Positions 8,391-17,421 are shown, counted from the stretch's first letter. The stretch: 64,000 nucleotides of DNA from Roseburia sp. 499 (GCF_001940225.2 NZ_CP135164.1:310001-374000), one strand, 5' to 3'. Notes: generated by a model not told the origin, from the sequence alone. Numbers and translations are program-made.

Positions 8391-9425
8391 TTAGATTTCC
8401 TTGTTTTTCTCGGCAAGCAATTTGCGCAAATGGGCGTTTTCCTGTTCTAGAGATTTAATCTGTTTTTTGTCTTCCTGTTCCATAGTAGCCTTTTCTTGCT
8501 TCAATTTTTCAATCTCTTTTTTCTGTTCTTCAATCATAAATTGAACAGTGTTACGGTCTAAAATGCTTAAGGCTTCTGAGTACATATTTACCAACTCCTC
8601 TGGTTTATAGCGAAATTGACAGATATCCTGATAAAGTTGTCGAAACATAGGGTATTTCCGGGTAATCATACAAATATGCTCAGGAGCATCTGAGCCCAGA
8701 AAATACAACCATGCCTCTAATTCTGTAATTTTATTATGCGGTATTGATAGAAAAATATCAAGTGGAATATAAATGAATTTTTGTAAATGCTCCAACTGAA
8801 GACCCGTATCAAAAGACTGTTCAGAACGATGAATATAGTGTTGTGGATGTTGGTGAAATTCCCATGAACTATTTTCTAAAAGTACGATACAATAAACAGG
8901 TTTTAAATCGCGATATGTAAAATCGGTGCCCCGTTGTTCTTTTACTTTGTCATATTGTCGCAGTAATAAATCGGAAGAATAACAAGCACCACGCTGGCCG
9001 GGAAAGGCATAGCCGTTTTTCTGAATTTCTACATTGGTCATTGTACCATCGGACAATTCCACCAGAATATCCATAATCAGCAAAGAGCCTGCTTCGGATA
9101 ATCGGTCATGTTCTCTGGGTAATGCTCTTTTTACCGTGATTTTTTCACCAATAATACAAGTGAGTAAATTGGATAAACGACTAGGATAGGTTTCAGGATC
9201 AAAAATTTTCTTGAAAAATGGGTCATAGGAAATTTTAACGCCACGGTTTCCCATGCAGAAAGCTAACATTTCCTCCTGGAATTGTTCAGAGAGTGTCAGA
9301 AATTTGCTATAGACAGTTGGATTCTTTTTGATTTCCATGATGACTTCGTTGCGCAATCTTGGTTCGCCAAGGATTTTAGGTAGATGTTTGGTAATAGATT
9401 TTAACGATGATAAATTTTGTGTCAT
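8391..9425 (-). CDS. Rpn-family / PD-(D/E)XK nuclease-like protein
   Basis: A 344-residue member of the family annotated as Rpn recombination-promoting nuclease or putative transposase. The core runs from about residue 62 (SYDPFFKKIFDPETYP) through MDILVEL and VEIQKNGY, which supply the Asp and Glu-x-Gln residues of a PD-(D/E)XK-like site, and on to YIPLDIFLS. The last 50 residues (KKEIEKLKQEKATMEQEDKK) are a charged coiled coil. Such proteins cut DNA in E. coli Rpn homologues and are often scattered accessory genes; no terminal repeats or transposition target site are seen here. The RBS GGAGG is rather far (about 13 bases) from the chosen ATG. Confidence 0.82.
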   Translation of the reverse strand: MTQNLSSLKSITKHLPKILGEPRLRNEVIMEIKKNPTVYSKFLTLSEQFQEEMLAFCMGNRGVKISYDPFFKKIFDPETYPSRLSNLLTCIIGEKITVKRALPREHDRLSEAGSLLIMDILVELSDGTMTNVEIQKNGYAFPGQRGACYSSDLLLRQYDKVKEQRGTDFTYRDLKPVYCIVLLENSSWEFHQHPQHYIHRSEQSFDTGLQLEHLQKFIYIPLDIFLSIPHNKITELEAWLYFLGSDAPEHICMITRKYPMFRQLYQDICQFRYKPEELVNMYSEALSILDRNTVQFMIEEQKKEIEKLKQEKATMEQEDKKQIKSLEQENAHLRKLLAEKNKEI

Positions 9426-9539
9426 AAATGAGAGATGCCTCCTTTGATAAGTAAGATAAAATAGAGTTGATTAAAAAAATAGTTGTTATGCTTGGGGAAT
9501 CCCAAAGGATGTAAAAAAATAGAGTCTTTAGAATTCTTA

Positions 9540-9559
9540 TACATGATGAATATCATGTA
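9540..9559. repeat. 20-bp inverted repeat in a 262-bp gene-free stretch
   Basis: TACATGAT-gaat-ATCATGTA is a perfect 8-bp inverted repeat in the divergent intergenic region 9426-9687. A TATAAT box lies downstream at 9615-9620, facing the small membrane-protein gene, but no good -35 box is seen at the right distance. The repeat could be a regulator binding site or a short hairpin. Nothing else recognisable was found in this stretch. Confidence 0.45.
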
Positions 9560-9687
9560 AGATAAAAGATGGAAATACTGTAACATGATTTTTATTGAAT
9601 GGCAAGAAAAAAAGTATAATAAAAACTTTATTGTAACAACCCCTAAGTTATGATAAGGTAGAGAAAACGAAAGAGAAAGATGGGGAT

Positions 9688-10083
9688 ATGAAAATGAAAA
9701 AGAAAAAGAAGTTGGTTTTGGCAAGTAAGATATTATTGGGAATATTCTTCTTACTGTTACTAGCAGTGTTAATGAGTATTTCATATGAGGCAGATAATAT
9801 TTCGGGTGTTCTTTTACTCCTGTTTTTGGCAGTGAGCGCATTGACAGTAGTTACTCTTCTGATAGAGTTTGTCCTGGAAATGATAGAAAAATGGAAGGAA
9901 ATGGGAATCCGTTCTATTTTGCTTATTCCAGGACAGGTGGTAATATATTTAGCAATATTTTTTATCTGTGATTATTTCATACAGCATGAGGTGAGAAGCC
10001 CGTTACGTTATTTGGTGACATCGGTAATTATGGTAATCACTATAACTGGTGTGAACTACTGGAAACGGGTGAGGAACGAATGA
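9688..10083 (+). CDS. small four-helix membrane protein, unknown function
   Basis: A 131-residue protein not recognised as any named family. A lysine-rich start (MKMKKKKKLV) precedes a first membrane segment at about residues 9-30. Further hydrophobic stretches lie near 36-62, 73-95 and 105-122, with a short basic tail (YWKRVRNE), which places the termini inside. It has its own RBS-like GATGGGG close to the ATG and a possible TATAAT at 9615-9620. Its 3' end overlaps the convergent LacI-type gene by 44 bases. It could also start at the second methionine (9694). Confidence 0.6.
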   Translation: MKMKKKKKLVLASKILLGIFFLLLLAVLMSISYEADNISGVLLLLFLAVSALTVVTLLIEFVLEMIEKWKEMGIRSILLIPGQVVIYLAIFFICDYFIQHEVRSPLRYLVTSVIMVITITGVNYWKRVRNE

Positions 10084-11092
10084 TTTGTGTAGTCTCCCCT
10101 TGAATTAGCAAAGGTAACGTAGTAAAACTTTGAATTTGCAAATCAGGATGGGCAAGTTTATGCAGAATCATCATTCCTGCCTGTCTACCCATATCATACA
10201 TGTTGATGTCAATGACGGTTGGTTTTGGGTCAATAATGGCAGAATAAGGGTATACGTCAAATGTTAAAAAAGCAATATCTTCCGGCACGCGAAGACCGGA
10301 CTTTTCGATAGCCTTGGAAACACCCAGGGCTATCATGTTATTTTCACAGATAATGGCTCTGGGACGGTGGCTGGATTCCAGCAGAGAAAGAGCAGCCTGA
10401 AAACTTTCTGCAATACTGGAGTCAGTATAGAGAATATGGTCTTCTGATACTTGATAGCCGTACTTATGCATGAGTCCAAGAAAGCCCTTTTGACGTTGTA
10501 CCGAAATGGTATCGGTGCGTTTTCCACCAATAAAGGAAGTATCGGTGTAACCGCAGGAAATCATATGCTCTGCTGCAAATTCTCCTGCCAGTGTATGGTT
10601 GGTGTCAATCCAGCAAAGTTGATTGGAAAAACTAGGATGACCTATGACGATATGCGGATATTTTTCTTTTATTAACAATTCGGCAGTTTCCTCACTGATG
10701 GCAGAACCATGCACAACGATAGCATCTGCACATTTCTGTGAAATCACTCGTGTAACAGTTTCTCCCGGATGATTTTCTTGAGAAGTGTCTACCAGCGTCA
10801 TGGAATAACTGGTTTCTGCCAGTGCATTCTGGACACCACACATAATATCAAACATGTGGGGATTCTTATATGCTTCATTTTGCGTCAAAGCAGTGAGAAA
10901 AACAATATTCATTGTATTTTGTCGTGCGAAGTTTACGGCACGGGCATTCGGGGTATAGTTCAGTTTTTGAATTGCAGCCTGTACCCTTTCTTTTGTAGCA
11001 GGAGAAATGGTGGTCCAACCATTTAATACCTTGGAAACAGTAGAGATAGAGACACCGGCTTCCTGTGCTACATCACTAATGGTAATCGCCAT
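10040..11092 (-). CDS. LacI-family transcriptional repressor of the maltodextrin operon
   Basis: A 350-residue regulator. The N-terminal helix-turn-helix reads ITISDVAQEAGVSISTVSKVLNG, followed by the hinge (ATKERVQAAIQKLNYTPNARA) and a periplasmic-binding-protein-like effector domain. The start at 11092 is set by the RBS CTAGGAGG (plus-strand 11101-11107 CTCCTAG) just upstream; the frame runs 45 codons further but without family similarity. It is divergent to the maltodextrin transporter and an operator-like palindrome lies in each direction, so it very likely represses that operon and itself. The effector is presumably a maltodextrin, by context. The C-terminus overlaps the convergent small membrane gene. 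Confidence 0.92.
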   Translation of the reverse strand: MAITISDVAQEAGVSISTVSKVLNGWTTISPATKERVQAAIQKLNYTPNARAVNFARQNTMNIVFLTALTQNEAYKNPHMFDIMCGVQNALAETSYSMTLVDTSQENHPGETVTRVISQKCADAIVVHGSAISEETAELLIKEKYPHIVIGHPSFSNQLCWIDTNHTLAGEFAAEHMISCGYTDTSFIGGKRTDTISVQRQKGFLGLMHKYGYQVSEDHILYTDSSIAESFQAALSLLESSHRPRAIICENNMIALGVSKAIEKSGLRVPEDIAFLTFDVYPYSAIIDPKPTVIDINMYDMGRQAGMMILHKLAHPDLQIQSFTTLPLLIQGETTQIIRSSPVSSSSHQL

Positions 11093-11129
11093 AGAAATAC
11101 CTCCTAGAATAATTACTAATTTTAAGGTT

Positions 11130-11158
11130 ATAGTATAGCGCTTTCCTAACAAAGTCAA
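11130..11158 (-). promoter_or_regulatory. lacI-type gene promoter with embedded operator
   Basis: Reading the minus strand, TTGACT (plus 11153-11158) and TACTAT (plus 11130-11135) are spaced by exactly 17 bases. The spacer contains AGGAAAGCGCTA, which matches the left half and CG centre of the LacI-type operator at 11241. The repressor would sit between its own -35 and -10 boxes, giving autorepression. Confidence 0.7.
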
Positions 11159-11177
11159 TATTTTCTTTTGGAAAAAA

Positions 11178-11206
11178 TTGACTTTATAGGGATTCAACGC
11201 AATAAT
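11178..11206 (+). promoter_or_regulatory. maltodextrin operon promoter
   Basis: TTGACT (11178-11183), a 17-base spacer and AATAAT (11201-11206) form a good housekeeping promoter. Transcription would begin near 11213, about 28 bases before the operator at 11241. Confidence 0.65.
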
Positions 11207-11240
11207 AATAACAGAAGCAGGCTTCAAATAATCAAAAATA

Positions 11241-11256
11241 AGGAAAACGATTTCCT
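11241..11256. promoter_or_regulatory. LacI-type operator
   Basis: AGGAAAACGATTTCCT is an almost perfect palindrome with the central CG typical of LacI-family sites. It lies between the predicted start of transcription and the RBS (AAAGGAGGAAG) of the maltodextrin-binding protein, so bound repressor would act as a roadblock. Confidence 0.75.
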
Positions 11257-11271
11257 AAAGGAGGAAGAAAC

Positions 11272-12531
11272 ATGAAACGATTTTTATGTTGTTTATTATG
11301 TGGGTGCATGACCATGGGATTATTAGCTGGTTGTGGAAACAAAGAGAATGAAGGAGCGAAAGAAACAGGTGTAACAGAAGGAACCGATGCACAGGGAGAA
11401 AAAGAGAATATTGTCATCTGGCATGATGGAGACGAGGGAATTATGGATACCGTTGCTCATTGTGTGAATGAAGAATTGAAGGATGAAAATATTCAGGTGA
11501 CTTTTGAGAAAAAGAGTGGTCTGACAGACCAGTTACAGTTATATGGAAATGATGAAGCAAACGGACCGGATATGTACTTTTATGCACATGATTCTCTGGG
11601 AATGTTGGTAGAAATGGGAATTCTGGCACCAATTACAGATTTGATTACGGAAAGTGATGAGGCAGATATGCTTCCTATGACAATAGAAGCCGGAACTTAT
11701 AAGGATACCCAGTATATGTTGCCGGTATATTTTGAAACATTATTGTTTATGTACAATAAGGATTTGTGGGAAGGAGAAGTGCCAAATACCACAGATGACC
11801 TTTTGGCTTATATGGAGCAGCATACAGATGTGGATGCCGGAACTTATGCAGTGGTAAATCAGCATTCTACCGCGTATAATGTGGCACCATTTATCAATGG
11901 ATTTGGTGGTTACATTATCAATGAATCAGCAGAACCCGGATTAAATCTTCAGGAAACAAAAGATGCTATTACCTATAATCAGAAGTTTGCAGCATTACAG
12001 GCAGATGGAGATTATAATACAGTAACTACATTATTTAATGATGGAAAGGCAGCAGCCATTATCGGTGGCCCATGGCTGGTAACAGGAATCAATGCAGCAG
12101 GCATTAATCTTGGAATTAAGTCTTTGTCTGAATTTGCTTTACCAAATGGAGAAAAATTAGCACCTTATTCCGGTGTACAGGGTGTAGGTGTTATGAAATA
12201 TGCTGCTGAGAATAAAAAGGATGCTGTTACAAGTGTATTGAAAGCCTTAGCAAGTGAGCAAGTAGGAATTGATCTTGCAGTAAATGCGAATTGTGCTCCG
12301 GCAAATCAGAAGTCATATGAGGATGCACAGGTATCTTCTAATGAGATGATAACTGCCATGAAGACCACAGCAGAAACAGCACAGCCAATGCCAAATATTC
12401 CACAGATGAGTGTCATGTGGGGACCGGCAGAATCATTGCTTGCAGCAGTTAATAAATCAGGAGAAGATGTAAATGATGCAGCAGATCAGTATCAGAAGGA
12501 AGCAGAATCTGCTATTACAGATATGCAGTAA
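11272..12531 (+). CDS. maltodextrin-type substrate-binding lipoprotein (MalE-like)
   Basis: A 419-residue extracellular solute-binding protein of family 1. The signal peptide ends in a lipobox LAGC with Cys21, followed by a Glu/Gly-rich linker. Family segments include IVIWHDGDE, GPDMYFYAHDSLG, YFETLLFMYNKDLW, AFINGFGG-like APFINGFGG, KAAAIIGGPWLV and MSVMWGPAESLL near the C-terminus. It delivers maltose or maltodextrins to the two permeases downstream. The strong RBS AAAGGAGGAAG and leading position fit a highly expressed first gene. Sugar type is inferred from the adjoining GH13 enzyme. Confidence 0.92.
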   Translation: MKRFLCCLLCGCMTMGLLAGCGNKENEGAKETGVTEGTDAQGEKENIVIWHDGDEGIMDTVAHCVNEELKDENIQVTFEKKSGLTDQLQLYGNDEANGPDMYFYAHDSLGMLVEMGILAPITDLITESDEADMLPMTIEAGTYKDTQYMLPVYFETLLFMYNKDLWEGEVPNTTDDLLAYMEQHTDVDAGTYAVVNQHSTAYNVAPFINGFGGYIINESAEPGLNLQETKDAITYNQKFAALQADGDYNTVTTLFNDGKAAAIIGGPWLVTGINAAGINLGIKSLSEFALPNGEKLAPYSGVQGVGVMKYAAENKKDAVTSVLKALASEQVGIDLAVNANCAPANQKSYEDAQVSSNEMITAMKTTAETAQPMPNIPQMSVMWGPAESLLAAVNKSGEDVNDAADQYQKEAESAITDMQ

Positions 12532-12544
12532 AGGGATGTAACAG

Positions 12545-13432
12545 ATGAAAAGAAAGAAGAGAGCAGCGTGGCTGTATTTGACACCGGCATTAATTTTAAT
12601 AGCACTGATTATAGTGTTCCCTATTTTGTATACCGGATATATTTCACTGACAAATATGAATCTGTTCCATTGGAATAATTATAGCTTTGTTGGACTGGAA
12701 AATTATAAAAGAGCTTTTGCAAAGGCAGATTCCGGCTTTCTGGCGGCCATAGGAGTAACCCTCCTGTGGACGCTGGTCAATATGGTACTGCAGGTAGTCA
12801 TTGCGTATTTTATTGCATTAGGACTGAATGTAAAAGGATTGAAAGCAAATCGTATCTATAAGACACTTTTGATGTTTCCATGGGCAATGCCGGCATATGT
12901 ATCCATTTTGTTGTGGAGAGTGTGCATGTACAATACAGAATTCGGCTTGTTAAATCAGATATTAGAAAAACTGGGACTGGAAAAATTAAATTATCTCTCT
13001 CAAAATGTTCCGGCATTTATTTCATGTACCATCTTGAATTTGTGGATGGCATTGCCCTTTATGATTATGATGATAGACGGAGCGTTGCAAAGCGTGGATA
13101 AAAGTTTTTATGAAAGTGCACGATTGGATGGGGCGGGATTCTGGAAGCGTAACATCTACATTACAATTCCATGTATCAAGCCGATTTTGGCTCCGGCAGT
13201 GGTAATGACGACGTTTACTACTTTTAAGCAGTTTGATATTGTCTACTTGCTTACCATGCAAAAAGGTGCGTTATCCGGTGCATCACTACAAACTATTATT
13301 ACATATGCACATCAAAATGCCTTTGTATCGAACAATTATGGATTGTCCTCCGCAGTATCGATGTTGATATTTGTTCTTATCATTATCTTTTCACTTTATA
13401 CGAATCGGGGACTGAAGGAGGAGAACAAATGA
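12545..13432 (+). CDS. sugar ABC transporter permease, MalF-like
   Basis: A 295-residue inner-membrane permease with six predicted membrane segments, the first at about residues 10-32 (LTPALILIALIIVFPILY). The EAA loop near residues 190-210 reads YESARLDGAGFWKRNIYITIPCIKPIL, the ATPase contact. It lies 13 bases after the binding protein and overlaps the next permease by four bases (ATGA). It lacks the long periplasmic loop of E. coli MalF, as is usual in Firmicutes. No ATPase gene is present in this operon, so a shared MsmX/UgpC-type ATPase elsewhere is expected. Confidence 0.92.
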   Translation: MKRKKRAAWLYLTPALILIALIIVFPILYTGYISLTNMNLFHWNNYSFVGLENYKRAFAKADSGFLAAIGVTLLWTLVNMVLQVVIAYFIALGLNVKGLKANRIYKTLLMFPWAMPAYVSILLWRVCMYNTEFGLLNQILEKLGLEKLNYLSQNVPAFISCTILNLWMALPFMIMMIDGALQSVDKSFYESARLDGAGFWKRNIYITIPCIKPILAPAVVMTTFTTFKQFDIVYLLTMQKGALSGASLQTIITYAHQNAFVSNNYGLSSAVSMLIFVLIIIFSLYTNRGLKEENK

Positions 13433-14274
13433 AGCGCAAAAAAATAAAAAATACCATAAAATTAACGGCGTTGCATATTACGTTTATTATGATTTGTCTG
13501 GTGTGCCTGGTACCGATTCTGTACGCGCTTTCTCTGTCCTTCAGCGGAAGCAGCAGCGCATTATCTTCGGATTTTCATTTGATACCTCAGGATTTTACCT
13601 GGAAAAACTATCAGGCAGTTTTTACGGAAAAACCATTTTTAATGTGGTTAAAAAATTCCGTGATTTTAAGTATAGGAACGATGATTCTTGCTATGGGATT
13701 TGCGGTTAGCGCAGCTTACGCTGTTTCCAGATATCGTTTTAAAGGACGTCGTGGATTGATGATGACGTTGCTGATGCTGAACGCATTCCCACAGATATTG
13801 AGTATGTTCGCTATATTCCGCTTGTTTAAGACCATGAATCTGCTGAATTCCAGAATTGGGTTGATTCTGGTGTATGCAGGTTCCATGTGTATCTTTGCTA
13901 TCTGGAATATGAAAGGCTATTTTGATACGATTCCGGAGGAGATTGAAGAAGCAGCTAAGATTGATGGTGCCGGAGATTTTCGGATTATGGCGAAAATTGT
14001 ACTTCCGCTGGCGAGACCGGCAATTATTGTAACCGCAGTCATGGTACTTATTTTTGTATGGAATGAATATTTATTTGCCACTACCTTTATGTTGAATGAG
14101 TCCAGTTACACATTGGCGGGTGGATTATATCAGTTACAGGCAAGCGATTATAGCAGAAGCTGGCCGTTATTTACTGCGGCAGCGGTAATGGTCTCAGTAC
14201 CTATTCTGGTTATTTTTTTCTGCATACAAAAATATATGGTCTCAGGGCTTACTGCAGGCGGTGTAAAAGGCTAA
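13429..14274 (+). CDS. sugar ABC transporter permease, MalG-like
   Basis: A 281-residue permease with six membrane segments. The coupling loop near residue 170 is IPEEIEEAAKIDGAGDFRIM, a clear EAA motif. The gene starts within the stop of the MalF-like gene (ATGA), and ends 12 bases before the GH13 enzyme. Together with the preceding permease it would form the pore for malto-oligosaccharides. The C-terminal VSGLTAGGVKG tail is the typical MalG ending that contacts the binding site or ATPase in this family. Confidence 0.92.
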   Translation: MKRKKIKNTIKLTALHITFIMICLVCLVPILYALSLSFSGSSSALSSDFHLIPQDFTWKNYQAVFTEKPFLMWLKNSVILSIGTMILAMGFAVSAAYAVSRYRFKGRRGLMMTLLMLNAFPQILSMFAIFRLFKTMNLLNSRIGLILVYAGSMCIFAIWNMKGYFDTIPEEIEEAAKIDGAGDFRIMAKIVLPLARPAIIVTAVMVLIFVWNEYLFATTFMLNESSYTLAGGLYQLQASDYSRSWPLFTAAAVMVSVPILVIFFCIQKYMVSGLTAGGVKG

Positions 14275-14286
14275 TAAGGAGGAAAT

Positions 14287-16041
14287 ATGCAGTTACAGGC
14301 AGTTTTACATGTCCCATTGTCAAACTATGCTTTTGCAGTAGATGAAAAATCTCTGGTGATACGTCTTCGGACTGCGAAGAATGATATGCAGCAGTGTAGT
14401 TTGTACTATGGGGACCGGGTCTGCGAAAAAGACCCCATTGACGTGACAGAAATAAAAATGAAAAAAATCGCTTCAGATCAATTATTTGATTATTATGAAG
14501 CTATGATAGAAGATGACTACACAAGAGTGTGTTATTATTTTGAACTGGTAGAAGGAAAGAGCCACATTTTTTACAGTGGTTATGGATTCAGTCAGAAAAT
14601 GGAATGTTCCAGAACTCAGTATTTTCAGTTCCCGTATATCCGTAGGGAGGATATACCGCAGATTCCTGATTGGGCAAAGGGAATGGTAATGTATCATATT
14701 TTTCCGGATAGCTTTGCTACGGAGAAGAATCACATATCAGAAAAGGAAGTTTGTCTGGAAAAGGACGGAAAAATTTATAAAAGCTATCAAGGGGGAACGT
14801 TGAAAGGTATTCTGGAATCTGTGGATTATATTGCAGAATTGGGTGTAAATTGTGTATATCTCAATCCGATATTTGCAGCGGAGTCCTATCACAAATACGA
14901 TACCATTGATTATTTTCGGATAGACCCTTGTTTTGGAACGTTGGAGGAATTCAAAGAACTGGTGGCTGAGCTTCATAAAAGAAATATCCGTATTATTTTG
15001 GATGGTGTATTTAATCATTGTGGAGCTGGGTTCTTTGCATTTCAGGATGTTTTAGAATATGGCGAAAATTCTCCTTATAAAGACTGGTTTTATCAAATGG
15101 AATTCCCTGTTCATTATGGGAAACCGTTGAATTATGAGGCATTTGCTTATGTAAAAGAGATGCCGAAACTTAATACGGGAAATTCGGAAGTAATGAAGTA
15201 TTTTCAAAAAGTTGGTACTTGGTGGATAAAAGAGACAGATATTGACGGCTGGCGATTAGATGTAGCCAATGAAATTAATCATGACTTTTGGAGGGAATTT
15301 CGAAAGGCAGTACGAGCAGTGAAACCGGATGCTATTTTAATCGGAGAAATCTGGGAAGATTCGGAAAACTGGCTGTTAGGAGATCAGTTTGATTCTACTA
15401 TGAATTATACGTTTTCTTATATTTGTCGGGAATTCTTTGCAGAGCATACCATTTCTTTGAAAGAGTTTGATGAAAAAATTAATCGAATGATTTTGCGATA
15501 CCCGATGCCGGTAAGTCTGGCACAGATGAATTTTCTTGATACCCATGATGTTCCAAGATTTTTGTCTTATTGCAAAAATGGGGCAGTGGACTTGAAACAA
15601 GCAGTGTTTTTTATGATGATGTGTGTGGGAATCCCTTCCGTATTCTATGGCGATGAGCAGTTGATAGAAGGTGTGACAGAACCGGAATATCGCAAGCCTA
15701 TGCCTTGGAATCACCGGGATAGAGAGATGGAAATCTTTTTTGCAAAATGGATTGGGATTCGAAGACAGCTCCCGGCATTGCGAGAGGGCAGATATGAAAC
15801 GGCATTAGTAGAGGAAGAAACAGGAATCTATGGATTTTGGCGATATACAAAGGAGCAGAGGCTGTTAGTTCTGATGAATACCTCAGAACAAGAGCAGCAG
15901 GTGAATCTGTTGGGGATTATGAGTGAGATAAACGGTGTATGGAGTGAAGATAGAGTATATACAGATGCAGAATCCGGAGTGCAAGGGGAAGAAAATATAA
16001 TAATCATACCGGAAAAAACAGGGAAAGTGCTGATTATTTAG
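14287..16041 (+). CDS. GH13 alpha-glucosidase / neopullulanase-like amylase
   Basis: A 584-residue intracellular glycoside hydrolase with no signal peptide, which should cleave the imported malto-oligosaccharides. Residues about 1-125 look like the N-terminal starch-binding-like domain of cyclomaltodextrinase/neopullulanase enzymes. The barrel carries the conserved regions DGVFNHCG, GWRLDVANE (nucleophile Asp, about 325), LIGEIWED (acid/base Glu, about 354) and FLDTHD (Asp about 421). It is the last gene of the operon, with RBS AAGGAGG. Its stop lies inside the loop of a terminator hairpin shared with the convergent gene. Confidence 0.92.
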   Translation: MQLQAVLHVPLSNYAFAVDEKSLVIRLRTAKNDMQQCSLYYGDRVCEKDPIDVTEIKMKKIASDQLFDYYEAMIEDDYTRVCYYFELVEGKSHIFYSGYGFSQKMECSRTQYFQFPYIRREDIPQIPDWAKGMVMYHIFPDSFATEKNHISEKEVCLEKDGKIYKSYQGGTLKGILESVDYIAELGVNCVYLNPIFAAESYHKYDTIDYFRIDPCFGTLEEFKELVAELHKRNIRIILDGVFNHCGAGFFAFQDVLEYGENSPYKDWFYQMEFPVHYGKPLNYEAFAYVKEMPKLNTGNSEVMKYFQKVGTWWIKETDIDGWRLDVANEINHDFWREFRKAVRAVKPDAILIGEIWEDSENWLLGDQFDSTMNYTFSYICREFFAEHTISLKEFDEKINRMILRYPMPVSLAQMNFLDTHDVPRFLSYCKNGAVDLKQAVFFMMMCVGIPSVFYGDEQLIEGVTEPEYRKPMPWNHRDREMEIFFAKWIGIRRQLPALREGRYETALVEEETGIYGFWRYTKEQRLLVLMNTSEQEQQVNLLGIMSEINGVWSEDRVYTDAESGVQGEENIIIIPEKTGKVLII

Positions 16042-16058
16042 CACTTTCCCCGTCTTTT
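16021..16058. terminator. bidirectional terminator containing both genes' stop codons
   Basis: GGGAAAGTGCT (16021-16031) pairs perfectly with AGCACTTTCCC (16040-16050); a T-rich tail follows on the plus strand and AAAAAA precedes on the other side. The plus-strand stop (16039-16041) and the minus-strand stop (16034-16036) both lie in the hairpin, mainly its 8-base loop. Confidence 0.85.
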
Positions 16059-17347
16059 CTTGTTTTATCCAAAGAGGACATAACTACTTTATAGGTATGT
16101 TTACCAAGTCCTTTTGCTTCATATAAAGCCTTATCTGCTGTCTTATACAAATCGGAAAATTGTAAATCTTTACTATTTACAGTGACAATTCCTGCGCTAC
16201 AATGAACTTCAAGGGAGATACCATCTTCAACATGTTCAAAGCATATTTCCTTGAAAATTTCAGAAAATCTTTCTGTACTATCCTTAGAATCACCGGATAA
16301 GTATAATATGAATTCATCGCCACCAAGTCGTCCAAATACATCATCATCTGTTATTTTTTGGGAAACGGTATGGCTGATGTTTCGAAGTAATTCATCTCCG
16401 ACCATGTGTCCAAAGGTATCATTGACTGTTTTGAAATTGTCCATATCAAAAATTACAAAGAGGCCATTTCCGTTGGATTCTATATGCTTACAGATTAATT
16501 CTTCAGCATATCGTCTGTTCCATATCTGTGTCAGAGAATCGATTCGGGCGTACATAATGTTTTTCATCTTTTCTGCCATCTCGGTGGAACAATCTTTCAA
16601 GAGAATAAAAATTCTTTCAAGAGAGGAAAGGTCTGAGGTTGGAAGAAAAACAAAGATTAATCTCAGCCATATGATTTCATCTTTCTTACGTTTGATTCGT
16701 ACTTCCGTTTTAAGGATATAATCCCTGTTTTTAAGGCGCCTTCGAATATCCAAACTACGGAACATATCCATTTTCTCCCAATCTTCTTCCACAACGTGGT
16801 TAGAACAGATATCCCAGAACCATTGGTCCATGTTGAGAAATTCAGTTTTTCTGTGAAATAGCTGTTCATATTTGTCTTTGTCGTATAAAAAGACATTATC
16901 ATTGAATCTATATTCCATGGTCAAATCGTACATAGTGTCAATTAGCCTTTGGTAGGTAGAAGCTGTTACTATATTGGAACCGGATAAAAGGGTCTTCCGT
17001 TTGGGGTTCGTTATATGGACACTTGCAAAGGATATGTTATCATCTTGTAAGGTACAAAGGACGGTGACATCAACAACAATACGGTCTGAAGACGCAAAAC
17101 GAGAATCTTTAAGCACGATTCTTGCAAGAACCATGCATTGATAGGGAGTCTGTATATATCCATTATAATACTCCGTTTCAATCTGGAATTCTTCTTCCCA
17201 ATCGGGGGTACAAAGTCCGATTAATGGAATATCTTCCATAGAGGAACGGTTTAAAAATAACGTAGAATCTTTTTCTAACAAGTATTTTTCACAAGCTTCT
17301 TTTACGGAAGCAATGGATAAATCGTATAAGTTGTTTTTTGTACCCAT
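16034..17347 (-). CDS. diguanylate cyclase with N-terminal sensory region
   Basis: A 437-residue protein ending in a GGDEF domain. The active-site motif RLGGDEF lies near residue 340 and the rest of the domain is complete (LTQIWNRRYAEELI, FDMDNFKTVNDTFGHMVGD, LYEAKGLGKHTYK). No RxxD inhibitory site is visible five residues before the motif, so product inhibition may be absent. Residues about 1-260 are soluble and include a PAS-like stretch (about 165-255, ending VFLPTSDLSSLERIFILLKDCS). It should make cyclic di-GMP from two GTP in response to an unknown signal. A second short overlap of 8 bases links its 3' end to the convergent amylase gene. Confidence 0.88.
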   Translation of the reverse strand: MGTKNNLYDLSIASVKEACEKYLLEKDSTLFLNRSSMEDIPLIGLCTPDWEEEFQIETEYYNGYIQTPYQCMVLARIVLKDSRFASSDRIVVDVTVLCTLQDDNISFASVHITNPKRKTLLSGSNIVTASTYQRLIDTMYDLTMEYRFNDNVFLYDKDKYEQLFHRKTEFLNMDQWFWDICSNHVVEEDWEKMDMFRSLDIRRRLKNRDYILKTEVRIKRKKDEIIWLRLIFVFLPTSDLSSLERIFILLKDCSTEMAEKMKNIMYARIDSLTQIWNRRYAEELICKHIESNGNGLFVIFDMDNFKTVNDTFGHMVGDELLRNISHTVSQKITDDDVFGRLGGDEFILYLSGDSKDSTERFSEIFKEICFEHVEDGISLEVHCSAGIVTVNSKDLQFSDLYKTADKALYEAKGLGKHTYKVVMSSLDKTRKDGESAK

Positions 17348-17421
17348 TGTGCTCTCCTTGCTACAAAATATATTATAAATATTATAGCATTTTTAACTGG
17401 ATTCGCAAAGAGCAAATTTAA

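Noticed and set aside
8391..9425. Rpn-like gene as an active transposon
   Set aside because: No terminal inverted repeats, target duplication or second transposase are seen; the database-style name does not show mobility.
9422..9841. Minus-strand frame opposite the small membrane protein
   Set aside because: It is antisense to a better frame with an RBS and membrane-helix pattern, and its start would lie inside that gene.
16251..16721. Plus-strand 156-codon frame within the diguanylate cyclase gene
   Set aside because: It is the antisense of the GGDEF domain, which is clearly the coding strand; no RBS.
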